In this document: positions 24,776 through 33,972 of the stretch, in pieces
Position numbering within the stretch: the first letter of the stretch is position 1
Layout: each line of letters begins with the position of its first letter
Assembly: GCF_030433895.1 (NCBI RefSeq)
Contig: NZ_JARUXE010000020.1
Coordinates: 22,891 to 86,890 of the forward strand
Reading direction: 5' to 3'
DNA: 64,000 nucleotides
From: Arthrobacter sp. PsM3
GTDB lineage: Bacteria > Actinomycetota > Actinomycetes > Actinomycetales > Micrococcaceae
Translations under genes and position numbers: made by a program
Notes under the pieces: model-generated
Databases searched by the model: none
Told to the model about the DNA's origin: nothing
The model's input: only the letters and a program-made list of their open reading frames with translations

Positions 24776-25609
24776 CTACGCGGCGGCGAGCAGCCCGAAC
24801 AGGCTTTGGACCAGCCCGGTCCCGATGGCCACCGCGGCGGGCCAGTGCACCTTGGCCACGGCCAGCACCGCGCCGAACATGCCGATCATGGCGTAGGCAC
24901 TGACCGGGATCAGCACGAACCACTCCCGCCGTGACCCGGCCCGGCCCAGCAGCGGGACCGAGAACGCCCCGTTGGCCTTCCAGACGTCCTTCAGCAGCGG
25001 CAGCTTCCGCAGGACTTTCGGCGGCTTGATCACCAGCGGCCAGAGCAGCGGAACTCCCCCGGTGGTGATCATGTCCCCCACAATGTGCACCAGCACGCCG
25101 GTCAGCATGGAGACCGGCAGCCAGGTCCACTGGTGCGGCGCGAACCAGGTCACCAGCCCGGCCATGGTGAGGGCCAGGACCCAGTTGCTGATCCAGCCGT
25201 ACTTCGGGAAGAGCTTCAGGGCTTTCGCGGCGATGTTGATCATGAACATGCACAGCAGCCCGGCGCCTACCGACAGCAGGCCCCAGTCCGTCTGCAGCTG
25301 CAACTGCCCCGCGAGCGCCGCGAGCAGCACAAAGAACGCGGCGCCGAGCAAGGAATGCGTGCCCTGGCGGTGCCCGCCGGAGACGTTCTCGATGCCGACA
25401 GCGATCACGTTCGACAGCGGCGGCAGCGAGTGCGCCACCGTGCTGGAGCGGTGGTCCCAGTCGCAGACCAGCGCCGTCCCCGCCGTCGCCATCCCGCCGA
25501 TCACAATCCCGGTCGCGTCCAGCGGATACCAGCCCAGCGTGTACGGACCGGTCGAGGCGATGGCCACCCACGCCGCGGCTCCCGACGCGGCGTGGTGTCC
25601 TCCCATCAT
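24776..25609 (-). CDS. YdjM-type integral membrane metal-dependent hydrolase family protein
   Basis: 277 residues with about seven hydrophobic segments. The conserved acidic/His residues of the family are in CDWDHRSSTVAHS, GGHRQGTHSLLG and LVHIVGDMITTGGVPLLWP, expected to bind a metal at the membrane. Substrate and role are unknown; in enterobacteria ydjM is a LexA-controlled gene. The gene lies 3 bp downstream of the mfd stop on the same strand, so it is likely co-transcribed with mfd, a repair gene, which fits a DNA-damage link only by association. Confidence 0.82.
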   Translation of the reverse strand: MMGGHHAASGAAAWVAIASTGPYTLGWYPLDATGIVIGGMATAGTALVCDWDHRSSTVAHSLPPLSNVIAVGIENVSGGHRQGTHSLLGAAFFVLLAALAGQLQLQTDWGLLSVGAGLLCMFMINIAAKALKLFPKYGWISNWVLALTMAGLVTWFAPHQWTWLPVSMLTGVLVHIVGDMITTGGVPLLWPLVIKPPKVLRKLPLLKDVWKANGAFSVPLLGRAGSRREWFVLIPVSAYAMIGMFGAVLAVAKVHWPAAVAIGTGLVQSLFGLLAAA

Positions 25610-25612
25610 TCT

Positions 25613-28600
25613 TTACTTCACCGCAAGCGGGGCGTCGGAGAAGATGTTGCGGATGACGCCGTTGGCCCATTCGAGGATCTCTGCGTCCTGCAGGTCGCGG
25701 CCGCCGATCCGGGCGGTCTTGGGCTTGGGGATAAGCACCGCGTCCAGGGCAGGTTTGGACTGCGATCCGGGGTACATCCGGGTGAGCCGCATCAGCTTGG
25801 ACTCCGGCAGCTGCGCCGGGGAGAACTTGATGAAGTTGCCCTGGAGGGCAATATCGCTGAGCCCGGCTTCGCGGGCGCCGACCCGGAAGCGGGCGACCTC
25901 GATCAGGTTCGCCGCGGGCAGCGGCAGCTCACCGTAGCGGTCCACGAGCTCCGCGAGCACTTCCTCGATCGCCTCGTAGGTGATCGCCCCGGCAAGTTTG
26001 CGGTACGCCTCGAGGCGCAGCCGTTCGCCCGGCACGTAGTCGTGCGGCAGGTGCGCGTTGACCGGCAGCTCGATCTTCATCTCAGCGGCCTTCTCCTCGG
26101 CCTCGCCCCGGTATTCGGCCACGGCCTCGCCGACCAGTCGGATGTAGAGGTCGAAACCCACGCCCTGGATGTGGCCGGACTGCTCGCCGCCGAGCAGGTT
26201 GCCGGCGCCGCGGATCTCGAGGTCCTTCATGGCCAGCTGCATGCCGGCGCCGAGCTCGTTGTGGGTAGCCACGGCCTTGAGCCGCTCCAGCGCCACTTCG
26301 CCCAGCGGCTTTTCGGACGGATACAGGAAATAGGCGTACGCGCGTTCGCGGCCGCGGCCCACCCGACCGCGCAGCTGGTGCAGCTGCGAGAGCCCGTATT
26401 TGTCGGCCCCGTCCACGATCAGGGTGTTCGCGTTGGAGATGTCCAGCCCGGTTTCGATGATGGTGGTGCAGACCAGCACGTCGAAGCGCTTCTCCCAGAA
26501 GTCCACGATGATCTGTTCGAGCCGGCTCTCGGACATCTGCCCGTGCGCCACTTCGACCCGGGCTTCCGGGACAAGTTCGCGGATCTTCGCCGCGGTGCGG
26601 TCGATCGTGGACACCCGGTTGTGCACGAAGAACACCTGGCCTTCGCGCATGAGTTCGCGGCGGATCGCCGCGGAGGTCTGCTTGTCCGTGTACGGGCCCA
26701 CGTAGGTCAGCACCGGGTGGCGTTCCTCCGGCGGGGTGGCCAGGGTGGAGGTCTCGCGGATGCCGGTCAGGGACATTTCCAGGGTCCGGGGAATCGGGGT
26801 GGCGCTCATGGCGAGGACGTCCACGTTGGTGCGCATCTTCTTCAGCGCCTCCTTGTGTTCGACGCCGAACCGCTGCTCCTCGTCCACGATCACCAGGCCG
26901 AGGTCCTTGAACGCGAAGTCCTTGGACAGCAGCCGGTGGGTGCCGATCACCACGTCCACGGACCCGGCCTTGACGCCCTCGGCGGTCTCTTTTGCCTCCT
27001 TGGCGCCCTGGAAGCGGGACAGCGGCTTGACCACCAGCGGGAAGCCGGAGAACCGTTCGGTGAAGGTTTCATAGTGCTGCTGGGCGAGCAGTGTGGTGGG
27101 CACCAGCACGGCGACCTGTTTGCCGTCCTGGACGGCTTTGAACGCGGCGCGGACCGCGATCTCGGTCTTGCCGTAGCCCACGTCGCCGGAGATCAGCCGG
27201 TCCATCGGGATCTCCCGCTCCATGTCCGCCTTGACCTCGTTGATGGTGGTCAGCTGGTCCGGGGTCTCCACGTACGGGAAGGCTTCCTCGAGCTCGCGCT
27301 GCCAGGGGGTGTCGGGGCCGAAGGCGTAGCCGCGGGAGGCCATCCGGGCCGAGTAGAGCCGGATCAGTTCGCCGGCGATTTCCTTGACCGCCTTGCGGGC
27401 CCGGGACTTGGTGCTGGCCCAGTCAGCGCCGCCCATTTTGCTCAGCGCGGGGGTGTCCCCGCCGACGTAGCGGGTGACCTGGTCCAGCTGGTCGGTGGGC
27501 ACGAAGAGCCGGTCGCCGGGGGCGCCGCGCTTGGACGGCGCGTATTCCAGCACGAGGTATTCGCGCACCCCGTCGCCTCCCCCGGCCACCTTGCGCTGGA
27601 TCAGTTCCACGAACCGGCCGATGCCGTGCTGTTCGTGCACCACGGAGTCGCCGGCCACGAGCTGCAGCGGGTCCACGGCGTTCCGCCGCTTGGACGGCAT
27701 CCGGCGCATGTCCTTGGTGGAACCGGCGGAGGTCCGTCCCAGCAGATCCGCCTCGGTCAGCAGTGCGAGCTTGAGCGGCTCCAGGACAAAACCGCGTCCG
27801 ACGGCGGCTGTCGTCACCTCGATCAGCCCGGCCTGCGGTTCGTCGTCGAGGGAGTCGACCCGGGCGCAGGGGATGTCGTTGTCGTGGAAGAGTTCGGCGA
27901 GCCGCTGCGCCGGGCCGGGACCTTCGGTGACGACCACGATGCGCCACTGCTCGCGGACGTGGGAGCCAATGAAGTCCATCATTTCGGCGACGTCGCCCTG
28001 GTAGCCGCGCGGTTCGCGGGCGTGCAGGTTCAGGACGTCGACGTCGGGCAGCAGTTCCTCGTCGGTGGCCAGCGAGGTGATGGACCACCAGGACACCTCG
28101 TGCCCGAGGGCCGCGGAGCGGGTATCGGTGAGGGAGCGGAAGCTGGCCGAGTGCAGGGCCTCAGACGCGGCGGAACTCAAATCCAGGGGTGCGGTGCCGC
28201 CGTCGGACGCCGTCGACCACGCAGCCTCAAGGAATTCCTCGTTGGTGGCGGCGAGGTCGTGGGCGCGGGTCCGGACCTTTTCCGGTTCGATCACCACGGC
28301 CATCGAGCCGGCCGGGAACTGGTCCAGGAACGGCACCATGGCGTCCACGAGCACCGGGGCCAGTGACTCCATGCCTTCGACGGCGATGCCGCCGGCGATC
28401 TTCTCCAGCATGTCCGCGGCGGCCGGCAGCTGTGATTTCAGTGTCGCGGCGCGGGACATCACCGAGGGAGTGATCAGGATTTCGCGGCACGGCGGGGCGT
28501 GCAGTTCGGTGGGGTGGTGCACCCCCGGCGCGCTCAGCGAGCGCTGGTCCGCGACGGCGAACCAGCGCATCTGGTCCACTTCGTCGCCAAAGAACTCCAC

Positions 28601-29305
28601 CCGGATAGGGTGGTCCTCGGTGGGCGGGAAGACATCCAGCATCCCGCCGCGGACGGCGAATTCACCGCGCCGGGTGACCATGTCCACGCGGGCGTAGGCG
28701 GCGTCGGCCAGGCTCCGCACGACGCTGCTGAACGGGGCCTCCTGGCCCACCTTCAGGGTGACCGGCACCAGCTCGCCGAGGCCGGCGACGATCGGCTGCA
28801 CGACCGCCCGGAGCGGGGCGACGACGACGCGCAGGGCGCCGGCGGGCGAGGTTTCCGGGTGCGCGAGCCGGCGCAGCACGGACAGGCGCCGGCCCACCGT
28901 GTCCGAGCGCGGTGACAGCCGTTCGTGCGGGAGCGTTTCCCAGCTGGGGAACTCGGCGACGGCGTCGGCCGGCAGGAAGGCGCGCAACGCTTCGGTCAGG
29001 TCCTCGGCTTCACGGCCGGTGGCGGTGATGGCCAGGACGACCGGCGCGAGGCTGCCGCCGCTGCCTTTCGCCGCATCTGCCGCGGTGTCTGCTGCGGTGG
29101 CATCCGCGGTGTCTGCCGCTAGGGCGGAGAGCCCGTCGGCCATTTCCGCCAGCAGGGCCGAGCGCAGGCCGGCGGGGGCGCTGATCTGGTAGTCCTCGCT
29201 GCGGTCCGCGAACCCGCGGGCCGCTTCGGCCCGGACGCGGGCGTAGTTCCGGTCTTCGGCGAGGACACGGCGCAGACCGGTGAGTGAGGGGCCGTTGAGG
29301 CTCAT
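25613..29305 (-). CDS. mfd: Transcription-repair coupling factor
   Basis: Displaces stalled RNA polymerase and recruits UvrA to the lesion. 1230 residues, slightly longer than usual because of an Ala/Thr/Asp-rich insert near residue 75-90 (DTADATAADTAADAA). Visible parts are a UvrB-homology region (PSWETLPHERLSPRSD), the RNA-polymerase interaction domain (REYLVLEYAPSKRG), helicase motifs GDVGYGKTEIAVRAAFKAV, VPTTLLAQQH, VDEEQRFGVEHKE, SATPIPRTLEMS and QLRGRVGRGRERAYAYFLYP, and the C-terminal TRCF domain. The ATG at 29305 has GGAG upstream; a further in-frame ATG at 29347 is less likely. In many bacteria it follows pth directly; here 16.7 kb intervene. Confidence 0.96.
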   Translation of the reverse strand: MSLNGPSLTGLRRVLAEDRNYARVRAEAARGFADRSEDYQISAPAGLRSALLAEMADGLSALAADTADATAADTAADAAKGSGGSLAPVVLAITATGREAEDLTEALRAFLPADAVAEFPSWETLPHERLSPRSDTVGRRLSVLRRLAHPETSPAGALRVVVAPLRAVVQPIVAGLGELVPVTLKVGQEAPFSSVVRSLADAAYARVDMVTRRGEFAVRGGMLDVFPPTEDHPIRVEFFGDEVDQMRWFAVADQRSLSAPGVHHPTELHAPPCREILITPSVMSRAATLKSQLPAAADMLEKIAGGIAVEGMESLAPVLVDAMVPFLDQFPAGSMAVVIEPEKVRTRAHDLAATNEEFLEAAWSTASDGGTAPLDLSSAASEALHSASFRSLTDTRSAALGHEVSWWSITSLATDEELLPDVDVLNLHAREPRGYQGDVAEMMDFIGSHVREQWRIVVVTEGPGPAQRLAELFHDNDIPCARVDSLDDEPQAGLIEVTTAAVGRGFVLEPLKLALLTEADLLGRTSAGSTKDMRRMPSKRRNAVDPLQLVAGDSVVHEQHGIGRFVELIQRKVAGGGDGVREYLVLEYAPSKRGAPGDRLFVPTDQLDQVTRYVGGDTPALSKMGGADWASTKSRARKAVKEIAGELIRLYSARMASRGYAFGPDTPWQRELEEAFPYVETPDQLTTINEVKADMEREIPMDRLISGDVGYGKTEIAVRAAFKAVQDGKQVAVLVPTTLLAQQHYETFTERFSGFPLVVKPLSRFQGAKEAKETAEGVKAGSVDVVIGTHRLLSKDFAFKDLGLVIVDEEQRFGVEHKEALKKMRTNVDVLAMSATPIPRTLEMSLTGIRETSTLATPPEERHPVLTYVGPYTDKQTSAAIRRELMREGQVFFVHNRVSTIDRTAAKIRELVPEARVEVAHGQMSESRLEQIIVDFWEKRFDVLVCTTIIETGLDISNANTLIVDGADKYGLSQLHQLRGRVGRGRERAYAYFLYPSEKPLGEVALERLKAVATHNELGAGMQLAMKDLEIRGAGNLLGGEQSGHIQGVGFDLYIRLVGEAVAEYRGEAEEKAAEMKIELPVNAHLPHDYVPGERLRLEAYRKLAGAITYEAIEEVLAELVDRYGELPLPAANLIEVARFRVGAREAGLSDIALQGNFIKFSPAQLPESKLMRLTRMYPGSQSKPALDAVLIPKPKTARIGGRDLQDAEILEWANGVIRNIFSDAPLAVK

Positions 29306-29430
29306 GACGGTAGCTCCTGAAGGGATCACGGGGGACGCAGGCAACACGAATAGCCGGAATTCGCGAGAATCCCGGGTACCCCCAGCCTACCGCGCGGCCC
29401 GGAGGCACCGGATCCAGCGCGCCACCGGAA

Positions 29431-29493
29431 CAACGCGGGGTCACGTAGCGCCCGTCCGGAGGGCAATTATGGGCGCTACGTGACCCCGCGTTG
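29431..29493. repeat. 23-bp perfect inverted repeat, extragenic palindrome
   Basis: CAACGCGGGGTCACGTAGCG and three more bases (29431-29453) are repeated in reverse complement at 29471-29493 around a 17-nt loop. It lies between divergent mfd and the SDR gene, where no terminator is needed. Perfect arms of this length suggest an interspersed palindromic element rather than an operator. Confidence 0.75.
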
Positions 29494-29646
29494 CTAGGGG
29501 GAGGGAGGGCGGCCGGCTCAGGATCCTTCCAGCAGGTGCGGCCGCCGGCCTGCGGGCACCAACGGCCCCCGGGCTAGGCTGGCAGGATACGCGGCCGTCC
29601 GAACGGCCTGGCGCTCCGAATGCTTTGTAGACGACAAGGAGTCACC

Positions 29647-31182
29647 ATGACCGGCACCCCCGAATCAGCACAGACCCCGACCGCACGCACCGGCAAACCG
29701 AAGACGGTGCTTGTCACCGGCGCCACCGGCTATATCGGCGGCCGGCTGGTTCCCCGCCTGCTGGAAGCCGGGCACAAGGTGAAGGTCCTGGTCCGCACGC
29801 CCGCGAAGATCGCCGGGGTGCCGTGGCTAGAGGACGTCGAAGTCATCCAGAGCAGCCTCGACGACGGCGAGACCCTCCGCACGGCGCTGGAGAGCGTCGA
29901 CGTTCTCTACTACCTGGTCCATTCCATGGCGGCCGGGGCGGGCTTCGAATCCAAGGAAAAGGAAATGGCGCAGATCGCGGCACAGGCGGCAGCCGGCGCC
30001 GGGGTGGCCCGGATTGTCTATCTGGGCGGCCTGCACCCCGCGAACGCTGAACTGTCCACCCATATGCGGTCCCGCGAAGCCGTCGGCAGGGTCTTCCTCG
30101 ACAGCGCTGTGGACGCGATCGTCTTCCAGGCCGGCGTCGTGATCGGCTCGGGCTCGGCGTCGTTCGAGATGATCCGGCACCTGTCCGAGACGCTCCCCTT
30201 AATGCCGGCCCCCAGCTGGGTCCGCAACAAGATCGAGGCAATTGCCGTGCGCGATGTGCTGCACTACCTCGTGGGGGCCGCGTCGCTCGAAGGCCCGATC
30301 AACCGCACGTTCGACATCGGCTGCCGCCAGGTCCTCAGCTACGCGGGGATGATGCAGGAATACGCTGCGGAGGCCGGGCTCCCGCACCGGGTGGTGCTGG
30401 CGCTCCCCATTCCCGCGCCCAAGCTGGCGGGCATGTGGGTGGCGTTGACCACGCCGATCCCGCTGTCGATGTCCCTGCCGCTCGTGGAGTCCCTCCAGCA
30501 CGATGCAGTCTCCCGGGAACACGACATCGACGCGTACATCCCACCGCCCGAGGGCGGCCTGACCCCCTACCGTGGCGCGGTCGCGCTTGCCCTGGGCAAG
30601 GAGCGCGACGGCCAGGTCGAGACGACCTGGGCCAGCGCCGGGGCCGACGCCGATCCCCTTCCCAGCGACCCGGACTGGGCCGGGCACCGGGTGTATCTGG
30701 ACGAACGCACCTACTCCAGCCCGGTGGATCCGAAGTACGTCTGGACCATCATTGAAGGCATCGGCGGCCGCAACGGCTGGTACTCGCTCCCGCTGGCGTG
30801 GCGCGTCCGCGGCTGGCTGGACAAGCTCACCGGCGGCGCCGGGCTGCTGCGCGGGCGGCGGCACCCGCACCTGCTGGCCGAAGGCGAAGTGGTGGACTGG
30901 TGGCGGGCGGAGCGGATCGACCGCGGCCGGCTGCTCCGGCTGCGCGCCGAAATGCGGGCGCCGGGCCGGGCCTGGCTGGAGCTGTCCGTGGAGCCGGAGG
31001 GAACCGGCAGCCGCTACCGGCAGCGGGCAATCTTCTTCCCGAAAGGCCTCAGCGGGCGCCTGTATTGGCTGGCGGTGCTGCCGTTCCACAGTCTGATCTT
31101 CCCGGCGATGTCCCGGAATATCACGGCCGCGGCCAAGGATCTCCAGGACCTCGAATCGGAGCCGGCCCGGCACACCGCGTAG
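29647..31182 (+). CDS. NAD(P)-binding SDR/NmrA-like protein with C-terminal DUF2867
   Basis: 511 residues. The N-terminal Rossmann fold shows VLVTGATGYIGGRLVPRLL and atypical SDR features (KVLVRTPAKI; VDVLYYLVHSM). The central part carries IEAIAVRDVLHYLVGAA. The C-terminal 160 residues (SSPVDPKYVWTIIEGIGGR; LAEGEVVDWWRAERID) match DUF2867, a lipocalin-like domain often fused to such folds in actinobacteria. The substrate is unknown. The ATG is preceded by AAGGAGTCACC. It is followed 48 bp later by the DUF2505 gene on the same strand. Confidence 0.86.
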   Translation: MTGTPESAQTPTARTGKPKTVLVTGATGYIGGRLVPRLLEAGHKVKVLVRTPAKIAGVPWLEDVEVIQSSLDDGETLRTALESVDVLYYLVHSMAAGAGFESKEKEMAQIAAQAAAGAGVARIVYLGGLHPANAELSTHMRSREAVGRVFLDSAVDAIVFQAGVVIGSGSASFEMIRHLSETLPLMPAPSWVRNKIEAIAVRDVLHYLVGAASLEGPINRTFDIGCRQVLSYAGMMQEYAAEAGLPHRVVLALPIPAPKLAGMWVALTTPIPLSMSLPLVESLQHDAVSREHDIDAYIPPPEGGLTPYRGAVALALGKERDGQVETTWASAGADADPLPSDPDWAGHRVYLDERTYSSPVDPKYVWTIIEGIGGRNGWYSLPLAWRVRGWLDKLTGGAGLLRGRRHPHLLAEGEVVDWWRAERIDRGRLLRLRAEMRAPGRAWLELSVEPEGTGSRYRQRAIFFPKGLSGRLYWLAVLPFHSLIFPAMSRNITAAAKDLQDLESEPARHTA

Positions 31183-31230
31183 GATGTTTGGAGCCCGAAA
31201 CGACCAGTTCCACCCCACGGAGGACCCCCA

Positions 31231-31728
31231 ATGGCATTGAGTGCATCCACCAACCTTCCGCACAGCGTTGACCGCGTGACCGCGGTTTTCGTGAACGAGG
31301 ACTTCCTGCGCCACACCAGCGAACTCGTTGGCGGCACCCTTGAGTCCTTCGTCGTCGACGGCGACACGGCCGGCGCGTTCAGCACCACGACCGTGCGGAC
31401 CATCCCGACCAACCGGATGCCGGATATCGCCCGGAAGTTCGTCGGCGAGAGCCTGAAGGTGACGCAGCTGGACAGCTGGGACGCCCCCGCCGCAGACGGC
31501 TCGCGGCTGAGCAACATCACCCTGAAGGTGTCCGGCGCGCCCCTGGACGTCAACGCCGTCCAGCGCCTGGTCTCCGACGGCGGCAGCACCCGGATCGAGC
31601 TGGAGGGCACCGTCACGTCCTCGGTGCCGTTCCTGGGCGGGAAGATCGCCGAAGCGGCCGAACCAATGGTGGGCAAGGCCCTGAACATCCAGTCCACCCA
31701 GGCCCAGGCCTGGCTCGAAAGCCACTAG
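31231..31728 (+). CDS. DUF2505 domain protein
   Basis: 165 residues filling the DUF2505 domain, a START/polyketide-cyclase-like fold of unknown ligand. It begins MALSASTNLPHSVDRVTAVF, with GAFSTTTVRTIPTNRMPDIA in the middle and VTSSVPFLGGKIAEAAEPMV towards the end. There is no signal peptide. The gene sits between the SDR gene and the SCO4848-type membrane protein, all on the plus strand with short gaps, so a small operon is likely. GGAGGACC precedes the ATG. Confidence 0.85.
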   Translation: MALSASTNLPHSVDRVTAVFVNEDFLRHTSELVGGTLESFVVDGDTAGAFSTTTVRTIPTNRMPDIARKFVGESLKVTQLDSWDAPAADGSRLSNITLKVSGAPLDVNAVQRLVSDGGSTRIELEGTVTSSVPFLGGKIAEAAEPMVGKALNIQSTQAQAWLESH

Positions 31729-31731
31729 CGC

Positions 31732-31953
31732 ATGGAGATGCCGGCAATCCTGGCCGTCGTCCTGATCGTGGCGGGCCTCTGGTCCCTCGCCGTCTGGCCG
31801 CAGTTTCTGCGCCGGGTCATGAAGGATGAACGGTCCCGCGACGCGAACGGTAAAGCCACCCGCTTCCTCACGGTCCACGTCGTCCTGGTCAGCATTTCCA
31901 TGCTGCTCGGGGCGGCGACGGCGGCCATCGGGATTGCCGGCCTGCTCGGCTAG
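31732..31953 (+). CDS. SCO4848-family small membrane protein
   Basis: 73 residues. Two transmembrane helices: AILAVVLIVAGLWSLAVWPQ, then VHVVLVSISMLLGAATAAIG. They are linked by a charged loop, RRVMKDERSRDANGK. Length and the WPQFLRRVMKDERS segment match the actinobacterial SCO4848 family, whose function is unknown. It starts 3 bp after the DUF2505 stop, so it is probably translated from the same message. It converges on sufU. Confidence 0.82.
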   Translation: MEMPAILAVVLIVAGLWSLAVWPQFLRRVMKDERSRDANGKATRFLTVHVVLVSISMLLGAATAAIGIAGLLG

Positions 31954-31971
31954 CGAACCGGGCGGCAGCTG

Positions 31972-32442
31972 CTAGGGTGCCGCGGGGCTTGGTGCCAGTG
32001 CCTGGGCAAGGGCGTCTTCGGCCGCCACCCAGGAGATCATCGCGCACTTGACCCGGGCGGCGTATTTCGAAACGCCTTCAAAGGCTGAGGCGTCGCCCAG
32101 GATTTCGGGATCCGCGGCCAGTTTCCCCCGGGACCGCAGGACCTCCCGGAAGTTGTCGATGACCTTCGTGAAGCTGCCGACGTCCATTCCTTCGGCGAGG
32201 TCCGCGAGCACCGAGGCTGAAGCCATGGAAATCGAACAGCCCGCGCCGTCCCAGCGCAGCTGGGCGACCTTCCCCTCAGACACCGCCACCCGGACAGTGA
32301 TCTCATCCCCGCAGACGGGATTGAGCTGGTGCGACTGCCCCGACGACGCCCCCGCCGGAACCGGAGTCTCCGCGAGTCCACTGCCGGTTCTCAGTTTCGC
32401 GTGTTCCAGAATGATCTGCTGGTACAGCTGTTCAAGGCTCAT
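31972..32442 (-). CDS. sufU: SUF-type Fe-S assembly protein SufU
   Basis: Accepts sulfur from SufS for iron-sulfur cluster assembly. 156 residues. It starts MSLEQLYQQIILEHAKLR. The three conserved cysteines are in NPVCGDEI, GAGCSISMAS and VKCAMISW, with the Asp of GDEI completing the zinc/sulfur site. It follows sufS by 12 bp on the same strand. The sufBCD genes are not in the window, so the pair is separated from the main suf cluster or duplicates it. Confidence 0.93.
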   Translation of the reverse strand: MSLEQLYQQIILEHAKLRTGSGLAETPVPAGASSGQSHQLNPVCGDEITVRVAVSEGKVAQLRWDGAGCSISMASASVLADLAEGMDVGSFTKVIDNFREVLRSRGKLAADPEILGDASAFEGVSKYAARVKCAMISWVAAEDALAQALAPSPAAP

Positions 32443-32454
32443 GCGGAAAAATCC

Positions 32455-33768
32455 TTAGGCTCCAAAGTAGGCTCGGACCTCGGCGACAGCTGCGAGGAAA
32501 GCGTCCACATCAGACGTTGTGTTGTACAGGTAGGTGCTGGCCCGGGTAGTGGCTGTCAGGCCCAGACGGCGGTGGAGCGGCTGCGCGCAGTGGTGGCCGA
32601 CCCGGACCGCGATCCCCTTGCTGTCGAGGAACTGTCCGACGTCGTGCGCGTGCACACCGGCGACGTCGAAGGAGGCGAGGCCGATCCGGTCCTGTCCCGG
32701 GGCCGGACCGAGGACCCGGATGCCGGGAATCGATGCGAGACCCTCCACGAGGCGCTGCCCGAGCAGGGATTCCCAGGCATGGACGCGGCCCATCCCGGTC
32801 TCGGTGAGGTAGTTCGCCGCCGCGGCGAGCGCGATGGCCTGGGAGACTTTCTGGGTGCCTGCCTCGAAGCGTTGCGGTGCAGGCAGGAACGCGGCACGCT
32901 CCATCGTCACCGTGGTGATCATCGATCCGCCGGTGAGGAACGGCGGCATCGCGTTCAACAGTTCAGACCGGCCGTACAGCACGCCGATGCCGGTGGGCCC
33001 CAGCATCTTGTGTCCCGACAGGACCGCGAAGTCCACCCCGAGGTCCTTCACGTCCAGCGGCAGGTGCGGCGCGGACTGGCAGGCATCCAGCACGGTGAGG
33101 GCGCCCACCTGGCGAGCCATCGCCACGAGCGTCTTGACCGGGTTGATGGTGCCCAGGACGTTTGAGGCGTGGCTGAAGGCTAGGACCCGGGTGGCGGCGT
33201 TGATGATGCGGGCGGCGGCCTCGAGGTCCAGGACGCCCGCATCATCGACGGGGATGAACCGGAGGGTCGCGCCGGTCCGCTCCGCGAGCTGCTGCCACGG
33301 GATGAGGTTTGCGTGGTGCTCCATCTCGGTGACCACAATCTCGTCGCCAGCGCCCAGGGCGAATCGTGCCGCCGGCGCACCGGCGCCCGGCAGGGAAGCG
33401 TTCAGGAACGAGTAGCTGAGCAGGTTCAGGCCCTCGGTGGCGTTGGAGGTCCAGATGATCTCATCGGCCCCGGCGCCCAGGAAGGCAGCAAGAGTTTCGC
33501 GGGCGTCCTCGAAGGACTCCGTGGCTTCGACCGCCAACAGGTGTGCCCCACGGTGAACGGCGGCGTTCCGCTGCTCATAGAATTCCTGCTCGGCCTCGAT
33601 CACGCTGACCGGGTTCTGCGAGGTGGCCCCGGAATCCAGGTAGATCAGGCGGTGCCCGCCCATGGACCTTGAAAGGATGGGGAAGTCGTTGCGGATCCGC
33701 AACACCTCGTCGTCGCCCAGGGCGGGCGTGAGCAGGGCCTGGGACTCTGACGTCGCCGCAAATGCCAC
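32455..33768 (-). CDS. sufS: Cysteine desulfurase SufS
   Basis: PLP enzyme releasing sulfur from L-cysteine as a persulfide; 437 residues, 20-30 more than usual at the N-terminus. The PLP lysine is in VLSGHKMLGPTGIGVLYG; other contacts are DSGATSQNP, AVHRGAHLLAVEAT and HASNVLGTINPV. The persulfide Cys is in RVGHHCAQPL. GAGGAGACC precedes the ATG. A perfect 18-bp palindrome overlaps the predicted -10 (33808-33813), implying repression. It is the first gene of sufS-sufU. Confidence 0.94.
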   Translation of the reverse strand: MAFAATSESQALLTPALGDDEVLRIRNDFPILSRSMGGHRLIYLDSGATSQNPVSVIEAEQEFYEQRNAAVHRGAHLLAVEATESFEDARETLAAFLGAGADEIIWTSNATEGLNLLSYSFLNASLPGAGAPAARFALGAGDEIVVTEMEHHANLIPWQQLAERTGATLRFIPVDDAGVLDLEAAARIINAATRVLAFSHASNVLGTINPVKTLVAMARQVGALTVLDACQSAPHLPLDVKDLGVDFAVLSGHKMLGPTGIGVLYGRSELLNAMPPFLTGGSMITTVTMERAAFLPAPQRFEAGTQKVSQAIALAAAANYLTETGMGRVHAWESLLGQRLVEGLASIPGIRVLGPAPGQDRIGLASFDVAGVHAHDVGQFLDSKGIAVRVGHHCAQPLHRRLGLTATTRASTYLYNTTSDVDAFLAAVAEVRAYFGA

Positions 33769-33792
33769 GCTTGGTCTCCTCGGATCGGGTGA

Positions 33793-33813
33793 AATGGACT
33801 AATGTCCATTATC
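33793..33813 (-). promoter_or_regulatory. Palindromic operator overlapping the sufS -10
   Basis: AATGGAC-TAAT-GTCCATT (33793-33810) is a perfect dyad with 7-bp arms. On the minus strand GATAAT (33813-33808) reads as a good -10, 40 bp before the sufS ATG. A protein bound here would block polymerase, pointing to a repressor. No convincing -35 is seen. Confidence 0.55.
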
Positions 33814-33893
33814 CCACGGAACGGCACCCCCTGATTTGGCAGCTCGTCCCGCGGCCGGCCGGGCCGGTTGATCCGGCCGGGACCCCGCGCCTC

Positions 33894-33953
33894 CGGGTTG
33901 TCCGGGCTTGTCCAAGGTTGTCCCGTGCTGTCCAGTGTTGTCCCGGGTTGTCC
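33894..33953. repeat. Six helically phased direct repeats, period 10 bp
   Basis: Hexamers (T/C)TGTCC occur at 33898, 33908, 33918, 33928, 33938 and 33948, exactly 10 bp apart, with variable bases between. A 10-bp period is incompatible with a coding repeat and puts every copy on one face of the helix. It lies between the LuxR gene ending at 33973 and the sufS promoter, 85 bp upstream of the palindrome. Candidate multimeric binding site. Confidence 0.6.
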
Positions 33954-33972
33954 CGCTGGGGGTGCACGGGCC

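Noticed and set aside
25085..28366. Very long open frame on the plus strand opposite mfd
   Set aside because: It is the mirror of the mfd codon bias in high-GC DNA; it has no ribosome site, no domain and Arg/Gly/His-rich composition, while mfd itself carries every helicase motif.
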